NCBI GenBank assembly: GCA_047975265.1
Contig: JBKEDE010000005.1
Coordinates: 1-64,000, forward strand
DNA from: UJ101 sp047975265
Lineage (GTDB): Bacteria > Bacteroidota > Bacteroidia > Flavobacteriales > UJ101
Direction of reading: 5' to 3'
Length of the DNA stretch: 64,000 bases
Of the stretch, positions 24,066 through 31,647 are shown piece after piece (the first letter of the stretch is position 1; each line of letters opens with the position of its first letter). The notes beneath the pieces were generated by a model. That model was not told the DNA's origin, ran no database searches, and was given only the letters and a program-made list of their open reading frames with translations. Position numbers and translations under genes: made by a program.

Positions 24066-25100
24066 TTAATCCATATAATACCAAAACTTAGGTTCTGTAC
24101 CTAAATCTTCTTTTAAACGAAATACTTTTTTATTCTCTAATACCCAACGAATTTCACTTTTGGGGTCTAATAAGTTTCCAAAAACACGAGCTCCGGTAGG
24201 ACACGCATCAGCACAAGCCGGCAATTGTCCTTTTCGGGAACGCTGTATGCAGAAAGTACATTTTTCCATAACGCCTTTCATTCGAGGGCGATTTCCTAAA
24301 TAATGTTGTTCTTTGTTGAGTTCTTCTTCAGGAATTTCAGGAGTTGACCAATTAAAACGTCTTCCGTCGTAAGGGCATGCAGCCATGCAATAACGACATC
24401 CGATACACCAGTTATAATCAACCACTACAATTCCATCTTTTTCTTTCCATGTGGCTTTTACCGGACAAACGTCTACACAAGGAGGATTTTCGCAATGAAA
24501 ACATTGCGTTCCCATATAGAAACTTCCTTCGGCAGGAACCATGTGGTAATAGTTGTCATCAGCATATTCAAAATCCATAGAACCATTGGGTTGCTCATGT
24601 ATTCTGATGTATTGCATATTGGATTTTCGGTCTTGATTATTTTCTTTGATACAAGCATTGATACAATCCATATAACCTTGACATTTTGAGATGTTAAAGG
24701 CATAACCATACAGTACGTTATCTAAAGGAGCCACATCTGAAATATCAATTTTCACATTATGTTGTAATTCATAACTTCTTTCCAAGCGTTTAACGGTTTC
24801 TCGTTTCTCTTCCGGCGTCATGACCCGATAATTTTTCTGGAAATACTCTTCCCATTTTAATCCGGCAACTTCTTTATCTTTATCGCTGGATACCGAGCTA
24901 CATGAAGTTGCCGCAAAACCTGTTCCTGCCAATAAACCTGCGGTTAATCCTTTAATAGCATTTCTTCGGTCTACTTTTTGGCTTAAGGTTCGGTCTAACT
25001 TTGTTTCTTCAAGATTTTGTGAAGCTTCTTGGGTCAGATCAACCGAATCAGGAATTGATTTTTTATTTTTAAATATACTTTTAAACATGTTTTCCTTCAT
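24066..25100 (-). CDS. nrfC: Periplasmic [4Fe-4S] ferredoxin-like protein (NrfC/DsrO-like)
   Basis: A 344-residue protein with four Cys clusters: KCQGYMDCINACIKEN (about residue 140), QCFHCENPPCVDVCP, WCIGCRYCMAACP, and KCTFCIQRSRKGQLPACADA, giving four [4Fe-4S] clusters. An N-terminal VDRRNAIKGLTAGLLAG stretch is Tat-like and is followed by AATSC, a possible lipobox, after an unusual 45-residue leader. It should relay electrons between NrfD and the cytochromes. It follows the tetraheme lipoprotein gene by 3 bp. Family resemblance is to NrfC, HybA and DsrO; exact partner use is inferred from gene order. Confidence 0.9.
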   Translation of the reverse strand: MKENMFKSIFKNKKSIPDSVDLTQEASQNLEETKLDRTLSQKVDRRNAIKGLTAGLLAGTGFAATSCSSVSSDKDKEVAGLKWEEYFQKNYRVMTPEEKRETVKRLERSYELQHNVKIDISDVAPLDNVLYGYAFNISKCQGYMDCINACIKENNQDRKSNMQYIRIHEQPNGSMDFEYADDNYYHMVPAEGSFYMGTQCFHCENPPCVDVCPVKATWKEKDGIVVVDYNWCIGCRYCMAACPYDGRRFNWSTPEIPEEELNKEQHYLGNRPRMKGVMEKCTFCIQRSRKGQLPACADACPTGARVFGNLLDPKSEIRWVLENKKVFRLKEDLGTEPKFWYYMD

Positions 25101-25103
25101 TTT

Positions 25104-25736
25104 TTAATGTTTTTCATTTAATGTTTGATCTTCATCCGAAACATTCAAATAGCGGGAAGGCATTCGTTGTTCAAATTTAGGACTGTGCGGATTATGACAT
25201 TCTACACAAGTATAAGAAACTCTCGGCGGAGCCCATGATGATAAACGTTTTCCGTGTGCTCCTCCTTTCCAATCTTCAAATTGAGAGGAATGACATTGTG
25301 AACACAGTTGGTAACTATGGTCAAAATCTATCGGAGTGCCGTTAACATCTTTTAGTTGGTTAAGATTTCCTCCGGTGTCATGACAAGAAGAACAAGCCAT
25401 GATATCAGCATGATTTAGTTTTACGTTCCAATGTGAGTTTTTCTTTCCTCCCTGATTACTTGCTATATTTTCCAAAGGTTCGGAATGACACTTTGCACAT
25501 TCAAACGAGATGATTTCTGCTTTACGGTCTCTTAAATAGATTTCATGATCAGGAATCTTAGCTAATACTAAACTGTCTTCTGCAATAAAATTTTCAGACG
25601 ATACGGTATATTTGATAGGAACCTTGTGTTTAGTTACTTTGCTAATGTTAGATTCATGATGTTTTCCTTGACAACCTATTATTAATAAGGTTGTTAAAAA
25701 AAATATGTAGGGTATAAATTTCATAATATTATTCAT
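25104..25736 (-). CDS. Tetraheme c-type cytochrome lipoprotein
   Basis: A 210-residue product with a lipoprotein signal (LLIIGC at about residue 22) and four CxxCH haem sites: CAKCH, CSSCH, CSQCH and CVECH. The segment between the third and fourth, with FEDWKGGAHGKRLSSWAPPR, recalls multiheme proteins that partner NrfCD-type modules. It probably passes electrons from the Fe-S protein to the NapB-like cytochrome in the periplasm. Its start overlaps the end of the NapB-like gene by 8 bp (ATG 25736); ATG 25724 is an alternative start that would leave the signal sequence intact. Confidence 0.88.
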   Translation of the reverse strand: MNNIMKFIPYIFFLTTLLIIGCQGKHHESNISKVTKHKVPIKYTVSSENFIAEDSLVLAKIPDHEIYLRDRKAEIISFECAKCHSEPLENIASNQGGKKNSHWNVKLNHADIMACSSCHDTGGNLNQLKDVNGTPIDFDHSYQLCSQCHSSQFEDWKGGAHGKRLSSWAPPRVSYTCVECHNPHSPKFEQRMPSRYLNVSDEDQTLNEKH

Positions 25737-26418
25737 TTTTAGTACGATGCCATGATGGAACTTGATTTTTATCTACTCCATTAAGAGCATGACATTGCAA
25801 GCAGTTTGCTCGTTCAGGATGATCAAAAGAAAGCTCTTTTGGTGTTGCAGGACCTGCATGACATGCCAAACAATTACCTCTTAACTCCAATCCGTGAGGT
25901 ATCGTAGGAGGACTTGCTACTAATGCGTTATTATTCAGCTTTACCTTTACAGGCTCAAAATCATTGGAAACAAATAATTGTTCTGTTTTTTCAGGCACAT
26001 GACATTGACGACAATTCAAATAGTTTGGATGCGGTGTTCTGGGAGCAAAGTTTTTAAACTCTGCAACATATCCACCGTTTTCATGACATTGTAAACAATC
26101 TTTTCCTCCCATAGATAAATCACTTTCAACGGTATGTGGTATATAAGGAGGAGCTCCTTCAAAAGCACGGGTACTTATATATTCGTCATAAGTTCGTCGA
26201 TTGGGATTATCAGGAGCATTATCTTGGTATTCATTAGCTAATTCAAGTTCTTCAAAAGCACTAATTTGTGTATCTAACTTTTTGTCTTTCAGTTCTTGTT
26301 GAGGATTGACGGCTTTAACCACGTGTGCATCATCATTGGAAGAAATAGCTCTTCCTATGATGATGACAGCTACCAGCATTAGTAATGAAATTAATATAAT
26401 CTGCGTAATTTTTTTCAT
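25729..26418 (-). CDS. napB: NapB-like cytochrome with duplicated diheme module (four haems)
   Basis: A 229-residue cytochrome with an N-terminal membrane anchor or signal (residues about 5-23). The first half is NapB-like: STRAFEGAPPYIPHTVE, KDCLQCHENGG, RTPHPNYLNCRQCHVPE. The second half repeats this order: LVASPPTIPHGLE, GNCLACHAGPA, FDHPERANCLQCHALN. Ordinary NapB has two haems; here an internal duplication gives four. It lies 6 bp after napA, so it should be NapA's electron donor. The duplication and the NrfCD-type partners set this Nap system apart from the E. coli arrangement. Confidence 0.85.
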   Translation of the reverse strand: MKKITQIILISLLMLVAVIIIGRAISSNDDAHVVKAVNPQQELKDKKLDTQISAFEELELANEYQDNAPDNPNRRTYDEYISTRAFEGAPPYIPHTVESDLSMGGKDCLQCHENGGYVAEFKNFAPRTPHPNYLNCRQCHVPEKTEQLFVSNDFEPVKVKLNNNALVASPPTIPHGLELRGNCLACHAGPATPKELSFDHPERANCLQCHALNGVDKNQVPSWHRTKNE

Positions 26419-26424
26419 AAAGCA

Positions 26425-28770
26425 TTATACTTTTTCGATTTTAACGGCACATTTCTTAAAGTCCGGTTCTTTTGAAATAGGACAAAAAGCATCAAGTGTT
26501 ACGTCATTAATCAGCATATTTTCATCAAAAAACGGAACAAAAACCTGTCCTTTAGTTGGAAGACCTCTCTGATTAATAGTAGCAGGTAAAGTCATAGATC
26601 CTCTTCTTGAAGTAACTTTTACAGGACTTCCATTAACTACACCAATTTTCTTAGCATCATCAGGATGCAACTCTACATAAGCATTAGGAACTGCTCTATG
26701 AAGCACAGGGATACGTCTTGTCATAGATCCTGTATGCCAATGTTCAATAATACGTCCGGTATTCAACCAGAAAGGATATTCTTGATCCGGTGATTCGGCA
26801 GGTGCTTCATACGGTCTTTGCCAAATGATAGCCTTTCCATCAGGTTTTCCATAGAAGTGAAAATCTTTTCCATTATCACATGCCGGGTCATATTTGGCAT
26901 TATAACGCCATTGTGTTGATTTTCCTCCGGCAGGATTGTCTTTATCTTCCACAAAAGGCCAAAGTACTCCTGATTCTCGTTTAAGTACTTCTAAGGGAGC
27001 CATGTTGTGTTTTTTTCCTGCATGGAATTGTCGGTATTCATTATAAATTTCTTCGTGATGATTTTCTTTTGAATAAGGGAATAATTTACCGTATCCCATA
27101 CGTTTAGCAACTTCGATAAACATCCATGCGTCAGGAGTTGCATCACCCGGAGCTTCAACCATTTTATCCCAGTATTGCGTTCTACGCTCTGAGTTACCGT
27201 ACATTCCACTTTTTTCAATATGCCATGCTGAAGGTAAAATAACGTCGGCTACATCTGTTGTTGGTGTAGGGAATACATCCGATACAACAATAAAACGTCC
27301 GTCTTTTTTTGCTCCGGCTCTAAATCGTCGGAGGTTTGGTAACGATACCATTGGGTTTGTTGCCTGAATCCATATAAATTTAATATCTCCTCGGTCTAAA
27401 GCACGGAACATTTCGGTTGCATGATACGTTGGCTTTGGAGGAATATTTTCTACGGGTACTTTCCATATTTTGGCAGCCAGTTCTCTGTCTTTTTCATTGG
27501 CTACAACGCCATGAGGTAATTTATGTGTAAACGTACCTACCTCCCGAGCTGTACCACAGGCACTTGGTTGTCCTGTTAAAGAAAAAGGGCTATTACCCGG
27601 AGAGGAAATTTTACCGGTTAATAAATGAATATTATAAACAAGGTTGTTAATCCAAGTTCCTCGTGTGTGCTGGTTCATTCCCATACACCAAAAAGAAATA
27701 ACTTTTTTGTTAGGATTTCCGTAAAGAGAAGCTAAATATTTAATATCTTTTACAGAAACACCGGATAATTTGGATACTTTTTCCGGAGTATAATCTTCTA
27801 AGAATTTTTTATAATCTTCAAAAGTAATCGGTTTTGGTTCATCTTTAAATTTAAAGTGATCTTCAGTCCCGTATCCTATATTGGTTTTTCCTTTTTTGAA
27901 ATTACAATGTTCTTCGACAAAACGAGCATTTACCCAACCATTTTTTATAATTTCGTAAGCAATGGCATTAGCTACTGCCAAATCGGTTTGAGGTTTAAAC
28001 ATAATCGACTTATCAGAGGCTGCACTGGAACGAGTTTTTCTTGTTGCAAAATCAATAATTTCTAAATTACGTTTTTGTTTTTGATCTAACAATCTGGAGA
28101 ATAAAACCGGATGCATTTCAGCCATGTTATTCCCCCATGTTACAACAACGTCTGCATGATCCATATCTTCATAACATCCCATCGGTTCGTCAGCTCCGAA
28201 AGTGGTTAAGAAACCGGTAACAGCACTCGCCATACATAATCGGGCATTACAATCTAAATTATTAGTTCCAATGACCCCTTTCATTAATTTAGAAGCAACA
28301 TATCCTTCCGGAATGGTTGATTGCCCTGAAGTAAACATGGCAACGGAATCTTTCCCATGTTCCTTTATAGTTCCTTTCATTTTGGAAGCCACTAAATCTA
28401 AAGCTTCTTCCAAAGAGGTTTCAACCATGACACCGTTTTTCTTTACTAAGGCTTTTGTAAATCGGTCTTTTGCATTGGTACACATCGTTTGATGGTATCC
28501 TTTCACACAAAGTAATCCTTTATTTACTTCACAATTAGGGTCTCCTTTAACGCCTACGGCTTTTCCGTTTTGGGTTCCTACTAAAATTCCGCATCCTGTT
28601 CCACAGAATCGGCAAGGTCCTTTTATCCATTTAATATCTCCCGAAGGTAAATTAGCATTTTGCTCTTCTGCAAAAATAATTCCGGGAACAAGAGCTGCTG
28701 CGGCAGTCATTGCTGACATTACCGCCATTTTCTTTAAAAACTCTCGTCTATTTGTTTTTTTATCAAACAT
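26425..28770 (-). CDS. napA: Periplasmic nitrate reductase catalytic subunit
   Basis: A 781-residue molybdopterin-bis-MGD oxidoreductase, near the usual NapA length. A Tat signal (NRREFLKKM) is at residues about 7-15. The [4Fe-4S] site CRFCGTGCGILVG with a later GLLCVKGYHQ is present, and the Mo-ligand Cys lies in NARLCMASAVTGF. Further marks are VVTWGNNMAEMHPVLFSR and WCMGMNQHTRGTW. It reduces nitrate to nitrite in the periplasm. The gene follows napD by 5 bp. Assimilatory NasA is less likely given the Tat signal, napD and the cytochrome genes. Confidence 0.95.
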   Translation of the reverse strand: MFDKKTNRREFLKKMAVMSAMTAAAALVPGIIFAEEQNANLPSGDIKWIKGPCRFCGTGCGILVGTQNGKAVGVKGDPNCEVNKGLLCVKGYHQTMCTNAKDRFTKALVKKNGVMVETSLEEALDLVASKMKGTIKEHGKDSVAMFTSGQSTIPEGYVASKLMKGVIGTNNLDCNARLCMASAVTGFLTTFGADEPMGCYEDMDHADVVVTWGNNMAEMHPVLFSRLLDQKQKRNLEIIDFATRKTRSSAASDKSIMFKPQTDLAVANAIAYEIIKNGWVNARFVEEHCNFKKGKTNIGYGTEDHFKFKDEPKPITFEDYKKFLEDYTPEKVSKLSGVSVKDIKYLASLYGNPNKKVISFWCMGMNQHTRGTWINNLVYNIHLLTGKISSPGNSPFSLTGQPSACGTAREVGTFTHKLPHGVVANEKDRELAAKIWKVPVENIPPKPTYHATEMFRALDRGDIKFIWIQATNPMVSLPNLRRFRAGAKKDGRFIVVSDVFPTPTTDVADVILPSAWHIEKSGMYGNSERRTQYWDKMVEAPGDATPDAWMFIEVAKRMGYGKLFPYSKENHHEEIYNEYRQFHAGKKHNMAPLEVLKRESGVLWPFVEDKDNPAGGKSTQWRYNAKYDPACDNGKDFHFYGKPDGKAIIWQRPYEAPAESPDQEYPFWLNTGRIIEHWHTGSMTRRIPVLHRAVPNAYVELHPDDAKKIGVVNGSPVKVTSRRGSMTLPATINQRGLPTKGQVFVPFFDENMLINDVTLDAFCPISKEPDFKKCAVKIEKV

Positions 28771-28775
28771 TGTTG

Positions 28776-29021
28776 TTATTGTTTTTCTTTATTTTCAGTA
28801 TCAAATCCTGCTACGATTGTTAATAATCGTAAACTTTTTATGGCATGTATTTTATCTTCCAATTCTTTATCTTCCAATTCAGAAAAGGTATCAGTCACTA
28901 TAATAATTATATCGTGTGATTGTGAAGGAATTATTTCACAATTTTCCAATTTATTTAAAGCTTTTTCAAGTTCTGCTTTCTTATTCGTATGCGGATGTGC
29001 TAAATAGCTTTTTATAGGCAT
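28776..29021 (-). CDS. napD: NapD-type maturation chaperone
   Basis: An 81-residue ferredoxin-fold-like small protein directly upstream of napA (5-bp gap). It starts MPIKSYLAHPHTNKKAELEK and ends with LRLLTIVAGFDTENKE, similar in pattern to NapD family members that bind the NapA Tat signal peptide before export. Sequence similarity to E. coli NapD is low by eye; the position before a Tat-dependent napA is the main support. It is the first gene of the nap operon, with an FNR-type palindrome 77 bp upstream. Confidence 0.8.
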   Translation of the reverse strand: MPIKSYLAHPHTNKKAELEKALNKLENCEIIPSQSHDIIIIVTDTFSELEDKELEDKIHAIKSLRLLTIVAGFDTENKEKQ

Positions 29022-29064
29022 GTTAAAAATATCTTAATTTACTGAACTCAGTTTTACTTTCCAA

Positions 29065-29072
29065 TAAATTTA
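29065..29072 (-). promoter_or_regulatory. Candidate -7 element of the nap operon
   Basis: TAAATTTA on the minus strand differs from TAnnTTTG in its last base. The FNR-type palindrome at 29098-29111 is centred 32.5 bp upstream of it, the same as the arrangement on the moeA side. No TTTG -33 element is visible, consistent with dependence on an activator. Confidence 0.4.
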
Positions 29073-29097
29073 ATGAGAATTCGCTAAAGTGAGTAAC

Positions 29098-29111
29098 ATG
29101 ATTAAAATCAT
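29098..29111. promoter_or_regulatory. FNR-type palindrome, nap side
   Basis: ATGATTAAAATCAT is a perfect 14-bp dyad containing TGAT-N4-ATCA, the core of the FNR operator (TTGAT-N4-ATCAA) with the outer base changed. It is placed as a class II activator site for napD (see the -7 candidate at 29065-29072). Confidence 0.6.
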
Positions 29112-29210
29112 TTTTCCTTAATTTATGTAAAAAAAAGTTAAAATTTTAACTATCTACATAAAAATCAATATATTATGTATAATTTTTAATGATTTTAAAT
29201 AAGAGACGAC

Positions 29211-29224
29211 ATGATTCGAATCAT
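29211..29224. promoter_or_regulatory. FNR-type palindrome, moeA side
   Basis: ATGATTCGAATCAT is a perfect dyad with the same half-site as the one at 29098. It is centred 31.5 bp upstream of the moeA -7 element and just upstream of the -33 TTTG, the position expected of a class II activator. Confidence 0.6.
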
Positions 29225-29226
29225 TT

Positions 29227-29256
29227 TTTGTAATGTAATTTTTTTCGTTATATTTG
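29227..29256 (+). promoter_or_regulatory. -33/-7 promoter of the molybdenum cofactor operon
   Basis: TTTG at 29227-29230 and TATATTTG at 29249-29256 are separated by 18 bp, a good Bacteroidetes promoter. Transcription would start near 29260, about 30 nt before ATG 29289. The -7 element lies inside a ModE-type operator (29246-29269), so repressor binding would block it. Confidence 0.7.
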
Positions 29257-29269
29257 CTGAGAAATAACG
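29246..29269. promoter_or_regulatory. Predicted ModE-type operator on the moeA promoter
   Basis: CGTTAT-N12-ATAACG is a perfect dyad with the core and spacing of the proteobacterial ModE operator (CGNTAT-N12-ATANCG); the flanking T and A extend it to seven matched bases per half. It covers the -7 element and probable start site of the operon. The operon's second gene encodes a ModE-type DNA-binding protein, and a second matching site lies before the TonB receptor (8129-8152). Confidence 0.75.
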
Positions 29270-29288
29270 ATTTTTGGATAATAGAACT

Positions 29289-30470
29289 ATGGTGTCAGTA
29301 GAGCAAGCGTTAAGCTGTATTAATGAAGTAAAATGTATTTCAGAAGAAGTAGAAGTGTTGGTTTCCTCAGAAATAACAGGTTGTATTTTATCCAAAGAGG
29401 TGTATGCCACAAACAATCTTCCTTTATTCTCACAATCAGCTATAGATGGCTACGCCGTTTGTTTTGGAACAGAGTCTCACTTTAAGATATTAAATGACGA
29501 AATAAAAGCAGGCGATACTAAAGAATTTTCATTAAAAAAAGGAGAAGCCATTCGTATTTTTACAGGAGCTGCGGTACCTTATAATACAGATGCTGTTGTA
29601 ATGCAGGAAAAAGTGAAAATCAAAAAAAACATTTTATATGTTGATGAACAGTTAAAAAAAGAACAAAATATTCGTCATAAAGGAGAAGAAATACAAGTAA
29701 ACCAAAAAATATTTAGTTCAGGAGGTAAAATCACACCGGCGACGGTTGGTCTTTTAGCAAGTTTGGGTATTTCCAAAGTGAAAATATACAGAAAACCCAC
29801 AATGGCTGTTATCGTAACAGGAAATGAACTGTTATCCTTAAATGAAAAATTGACTTACGGAAAAATATACGATTCAAACAGTTATACTTTGGGTTCTTTT
29901 CTGTTAGAGCAGAAGATTGAAGTGATTCAATATTATTATGTAAAAGATCATTTGGAAGAAACTCAAAAAACCATTTCAGAAACATTAAGAAAACACGATA
30001 TTATACTAATCACAGGGGGAATTTCGGTTGGAGATTACGATTTCGTAAAAAAATCACTTGAAGAAAATGGAGTTGAAGAAATTTTTTATAAGGTAAAACA
30101 AAAACCCGGAAAACCGTTATTTTTTGGAAAAAAAGAAAATGCGTTTGTGTTCGGATTACCGGGAAATCCGGCAGCAGCATTAACTTGTGCTTATGTGTAT
30201 GTTTTGCCTTTGATCAATCGTTTTAAAGGAGAGAAAGAAATTCATCTAAAACGTGCAAAAGGAGTTGCTTTAAATCATTATGAAAAGAAAAATGATCGAG
30301 CTCAATTTTTGAAAGCCGTTTTTAGAAATAATCAAGTTCAGATTTTACAAGGACAAGGGTCAGGAATGATGCACTCGTTTGCAAAGTGCAATGCATTGGT
30401 TTTTATGCCCGAAAGTAAAACAGAAATACAAGAAAAAGAAGAAATTGATGATGTGCTGTTGTTGTTTTAA
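29289..30470 (+). CDS. moeA: Molybdopterin molybdenumtransferase
   Basis: A 393-residue MoeA. Signatures are PLFSQSAIDGYAV, the domain with IRIFTGAAVPYNTDAVV, VIVTGNELL followed by YDSNSYTLGSFL, and the MPT-binding LITGGISVGDYDFVKKSL and FGLPGNPAAALTCAYVYV. It inserts molybdate into adenylated molybdopterin. An in-frame TTG at 29274 lies beside the operator and probable start site, so ATG 29289 is preferred. It heads a ten-gene operon on the plus strand whose promoter carries FNR-type and ModE-type sites. There is no mogA here; that role is in the moaCB fusion. Confidence 0.95.
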   Translation: MVSVEQALSCINEVKCISEEVEVLVSSEITGCILSKEVYATNNLPLFSQSAIDGYAVCFGTESHFKILNDEIKAGDTKEFSLKKGEAIRIFTGAAVPYNTDAVVMQEKVKIKKNILYVDEQLKKEQNIRHKGEEIQVNQKIFSSGGKITPATVGLLASLGISKVKIYRKPTMAVIVTGNELLSLNEKLTYGKIYDSNSYTLGSFLLEQKIEVIQYYYVKDHLEETQKTISETLRKHDIILITGGISVGDYDFVKKSLEENGVEEIFYKVKQKPGKPLFFGKKENAFVFGLPGNPAAALTCAYVYVLPLINRFKGEKEIHLKRAKGVALNHYEKKNDRAQFLKAVFRNNQVQILQGQGSGMMHSFAKCNALVFMPESKTEIQEKEEIDDVLLLF

Positions 30471-30509
30471 TTTCAAGACCGACTAAAATAGTTTAAAGGA
30501 ATTTTTCAG

Positions 30510-30854
30510 ATGAAATTTAAAATCAAAAGCAGAGTTTGGATTGAAACAGAAAAAGGAGTATTTTTGGGAGAAGGAAGAGTACGGTTGCTTAAATTAGTAG
30601 ACGAATTAGGCTCTATAAGTAGAGCAGCAAAAAAACTGAATATGTCATACAAAAAAGCTTGGTTTTTATTGGACTCGATGAATAAGCAGGCACCCATGCT
30701 CATCTTGATAAAAAAAACAGGAGGGAAAAACGGCGGTGGAGCTGAATTGACTAAATACGGAAAAAAAATAGTCCGTGATTTTGAGTTGCTTAACGGCTCG
30801 TGTTGGGACTTTTTGGATGATGAATTTGAACGAATCGATTTTACAAAATATTAA
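30510..30854 (+). CDS. ModE-type winged-helix DNA-binding protein, second copy
   Basis: A 114-residue paralogue of the protein at 8166-8501. It has FLGEGRVRLLKLVDELGSIS, AAKKLNMSYKKAWFLLDSMN and the wing KKTGGKNGGGAELTKYG. Like the first copy it lacks the Mop/TOBE molybdate-binding domains. As the second gene of the cofactor operon, whose promoter contains a ModE-type operator, it is likely an autoregulator. How molybdate or cofactor status reaches an HTH-only protein is unknown; cooperation with another protein, or direct sensing by the wing, are possibilities. Confidence 0.85.
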   Translation: MKFKIKSRVWIETEKGVFLGEGRVRLLKLVDELGSISRAAKKLNMSYKKAWFLLDSMNKQAPMLILIKKTGGKNGGGAELTKYGKKIVRDFELLNGSCWDFLDDEFERIDFTKY

Positions 30855-30899
30855 AAACAAATAAAAAAGGATTATTTAATTTATTAAATCATAAAAATT

Positions 30900-31628
30900 A
30901 TGGAAATTTCAAAAGAAAAAACAGTTGCAGAGTTTGTAAGAGAAAATATAAAAACAACGGATATTTTTTATCGATACGGTATTGATTATTGCTGTGGAGG
31001 AGGTATTTCGATAGAAGAAGCATGTAAACGGAAAAATATTGGCGTAGAGGAATTGCTCAAACAGTTAGAAATCGTAAATAAAGAGGTTATTCAGGAAGAT
31101 GTTGATTATAAAAGCTGGGCGTTGGATGATTTGATTAACCATATCGTACAAAAGCACCATCAGTATGTCAGAGAATCGATTCCGGTTATTATTCAATATT
31201 CCGATAAGGTGGCTAAAGTACACGGAAAAAGCCATCCGGAAGTTATAAAAATCAATAAACTTTTTCACGAAGTAGCTAAAGAATTAACGTCGCACATGCA
31301 AAAAGAAGAGAATATTCTATTCCCTTATATTGCAGACTTGTTAAAAGTTCAAGAAGGAACAAAAGAGAACCAAATTCCTCCTTTCGGAACGGTTAATAAT
31401 CCTATTCGAATGATGATAGCCGAACATGAAGAAGCAGGCTCTCTTTTAAGTGAAATTGCTCGACTGAGTTCAAATTACACTCCTCATGAAGAAGCCTGTA
31501 ATACTTTTAGAGCGTTGTACAGCAAATTAAAAGAATTTGAGCAAGATTTGCATATTCACATTCATCTTGAAAACAACATATTGTTTATCAGAGCGATAGA
31601 ATTAGAAGAGCAATTATCCGGAAAATAA
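30900..31628 (+). CDS. ric: Iron-sulfur cluster repair di-iron protein
   Basis: A 242-residue ScdA/YtfE/Ric protein. The N-terminal DUF542 domain has FYRYGIDYCCGGGISIEEAC, and a hemerythrin-like domain follows from about residue 75, with metal-ligand His/Glu in IVQKHHQYVRESI, HGKSHPEV, LTSHMQKEENILFPYI, MIAEHEEAGSLL and HIHLENNILF. Such proteins repair Fe-S clusters damaged by nitric oxide or oxidants. Being inside the molybdenum cofactor operon and next to nap, it would protect MoaA and Fe-S enzymes from NO formed from nitrite. Confidence 0.92.
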   Translation: MEISKEKTVAEFVRENIKTTDIFYRYGIDYCCGGGISIEEACKRKNIGVEELLKQLEIVNKEVIQEDVDYKSWALDDLINHIVQKHHQYVRESIPVIIQYSDKVAKVHGKSHPEVIKINKLFHEVAKELTSHMQKEENILFPYIADLLKVQEGTKENQIPPFGTVNNPIRMMIAEHEEAGSLLSEIARLSSNYTPHEEACNTFRALYSKLKEFEQDLHIHIHLENNILFIRAIELEEQLSGK

Positions 31629-31647
31629 ATCTATTGATATAGAAGAA

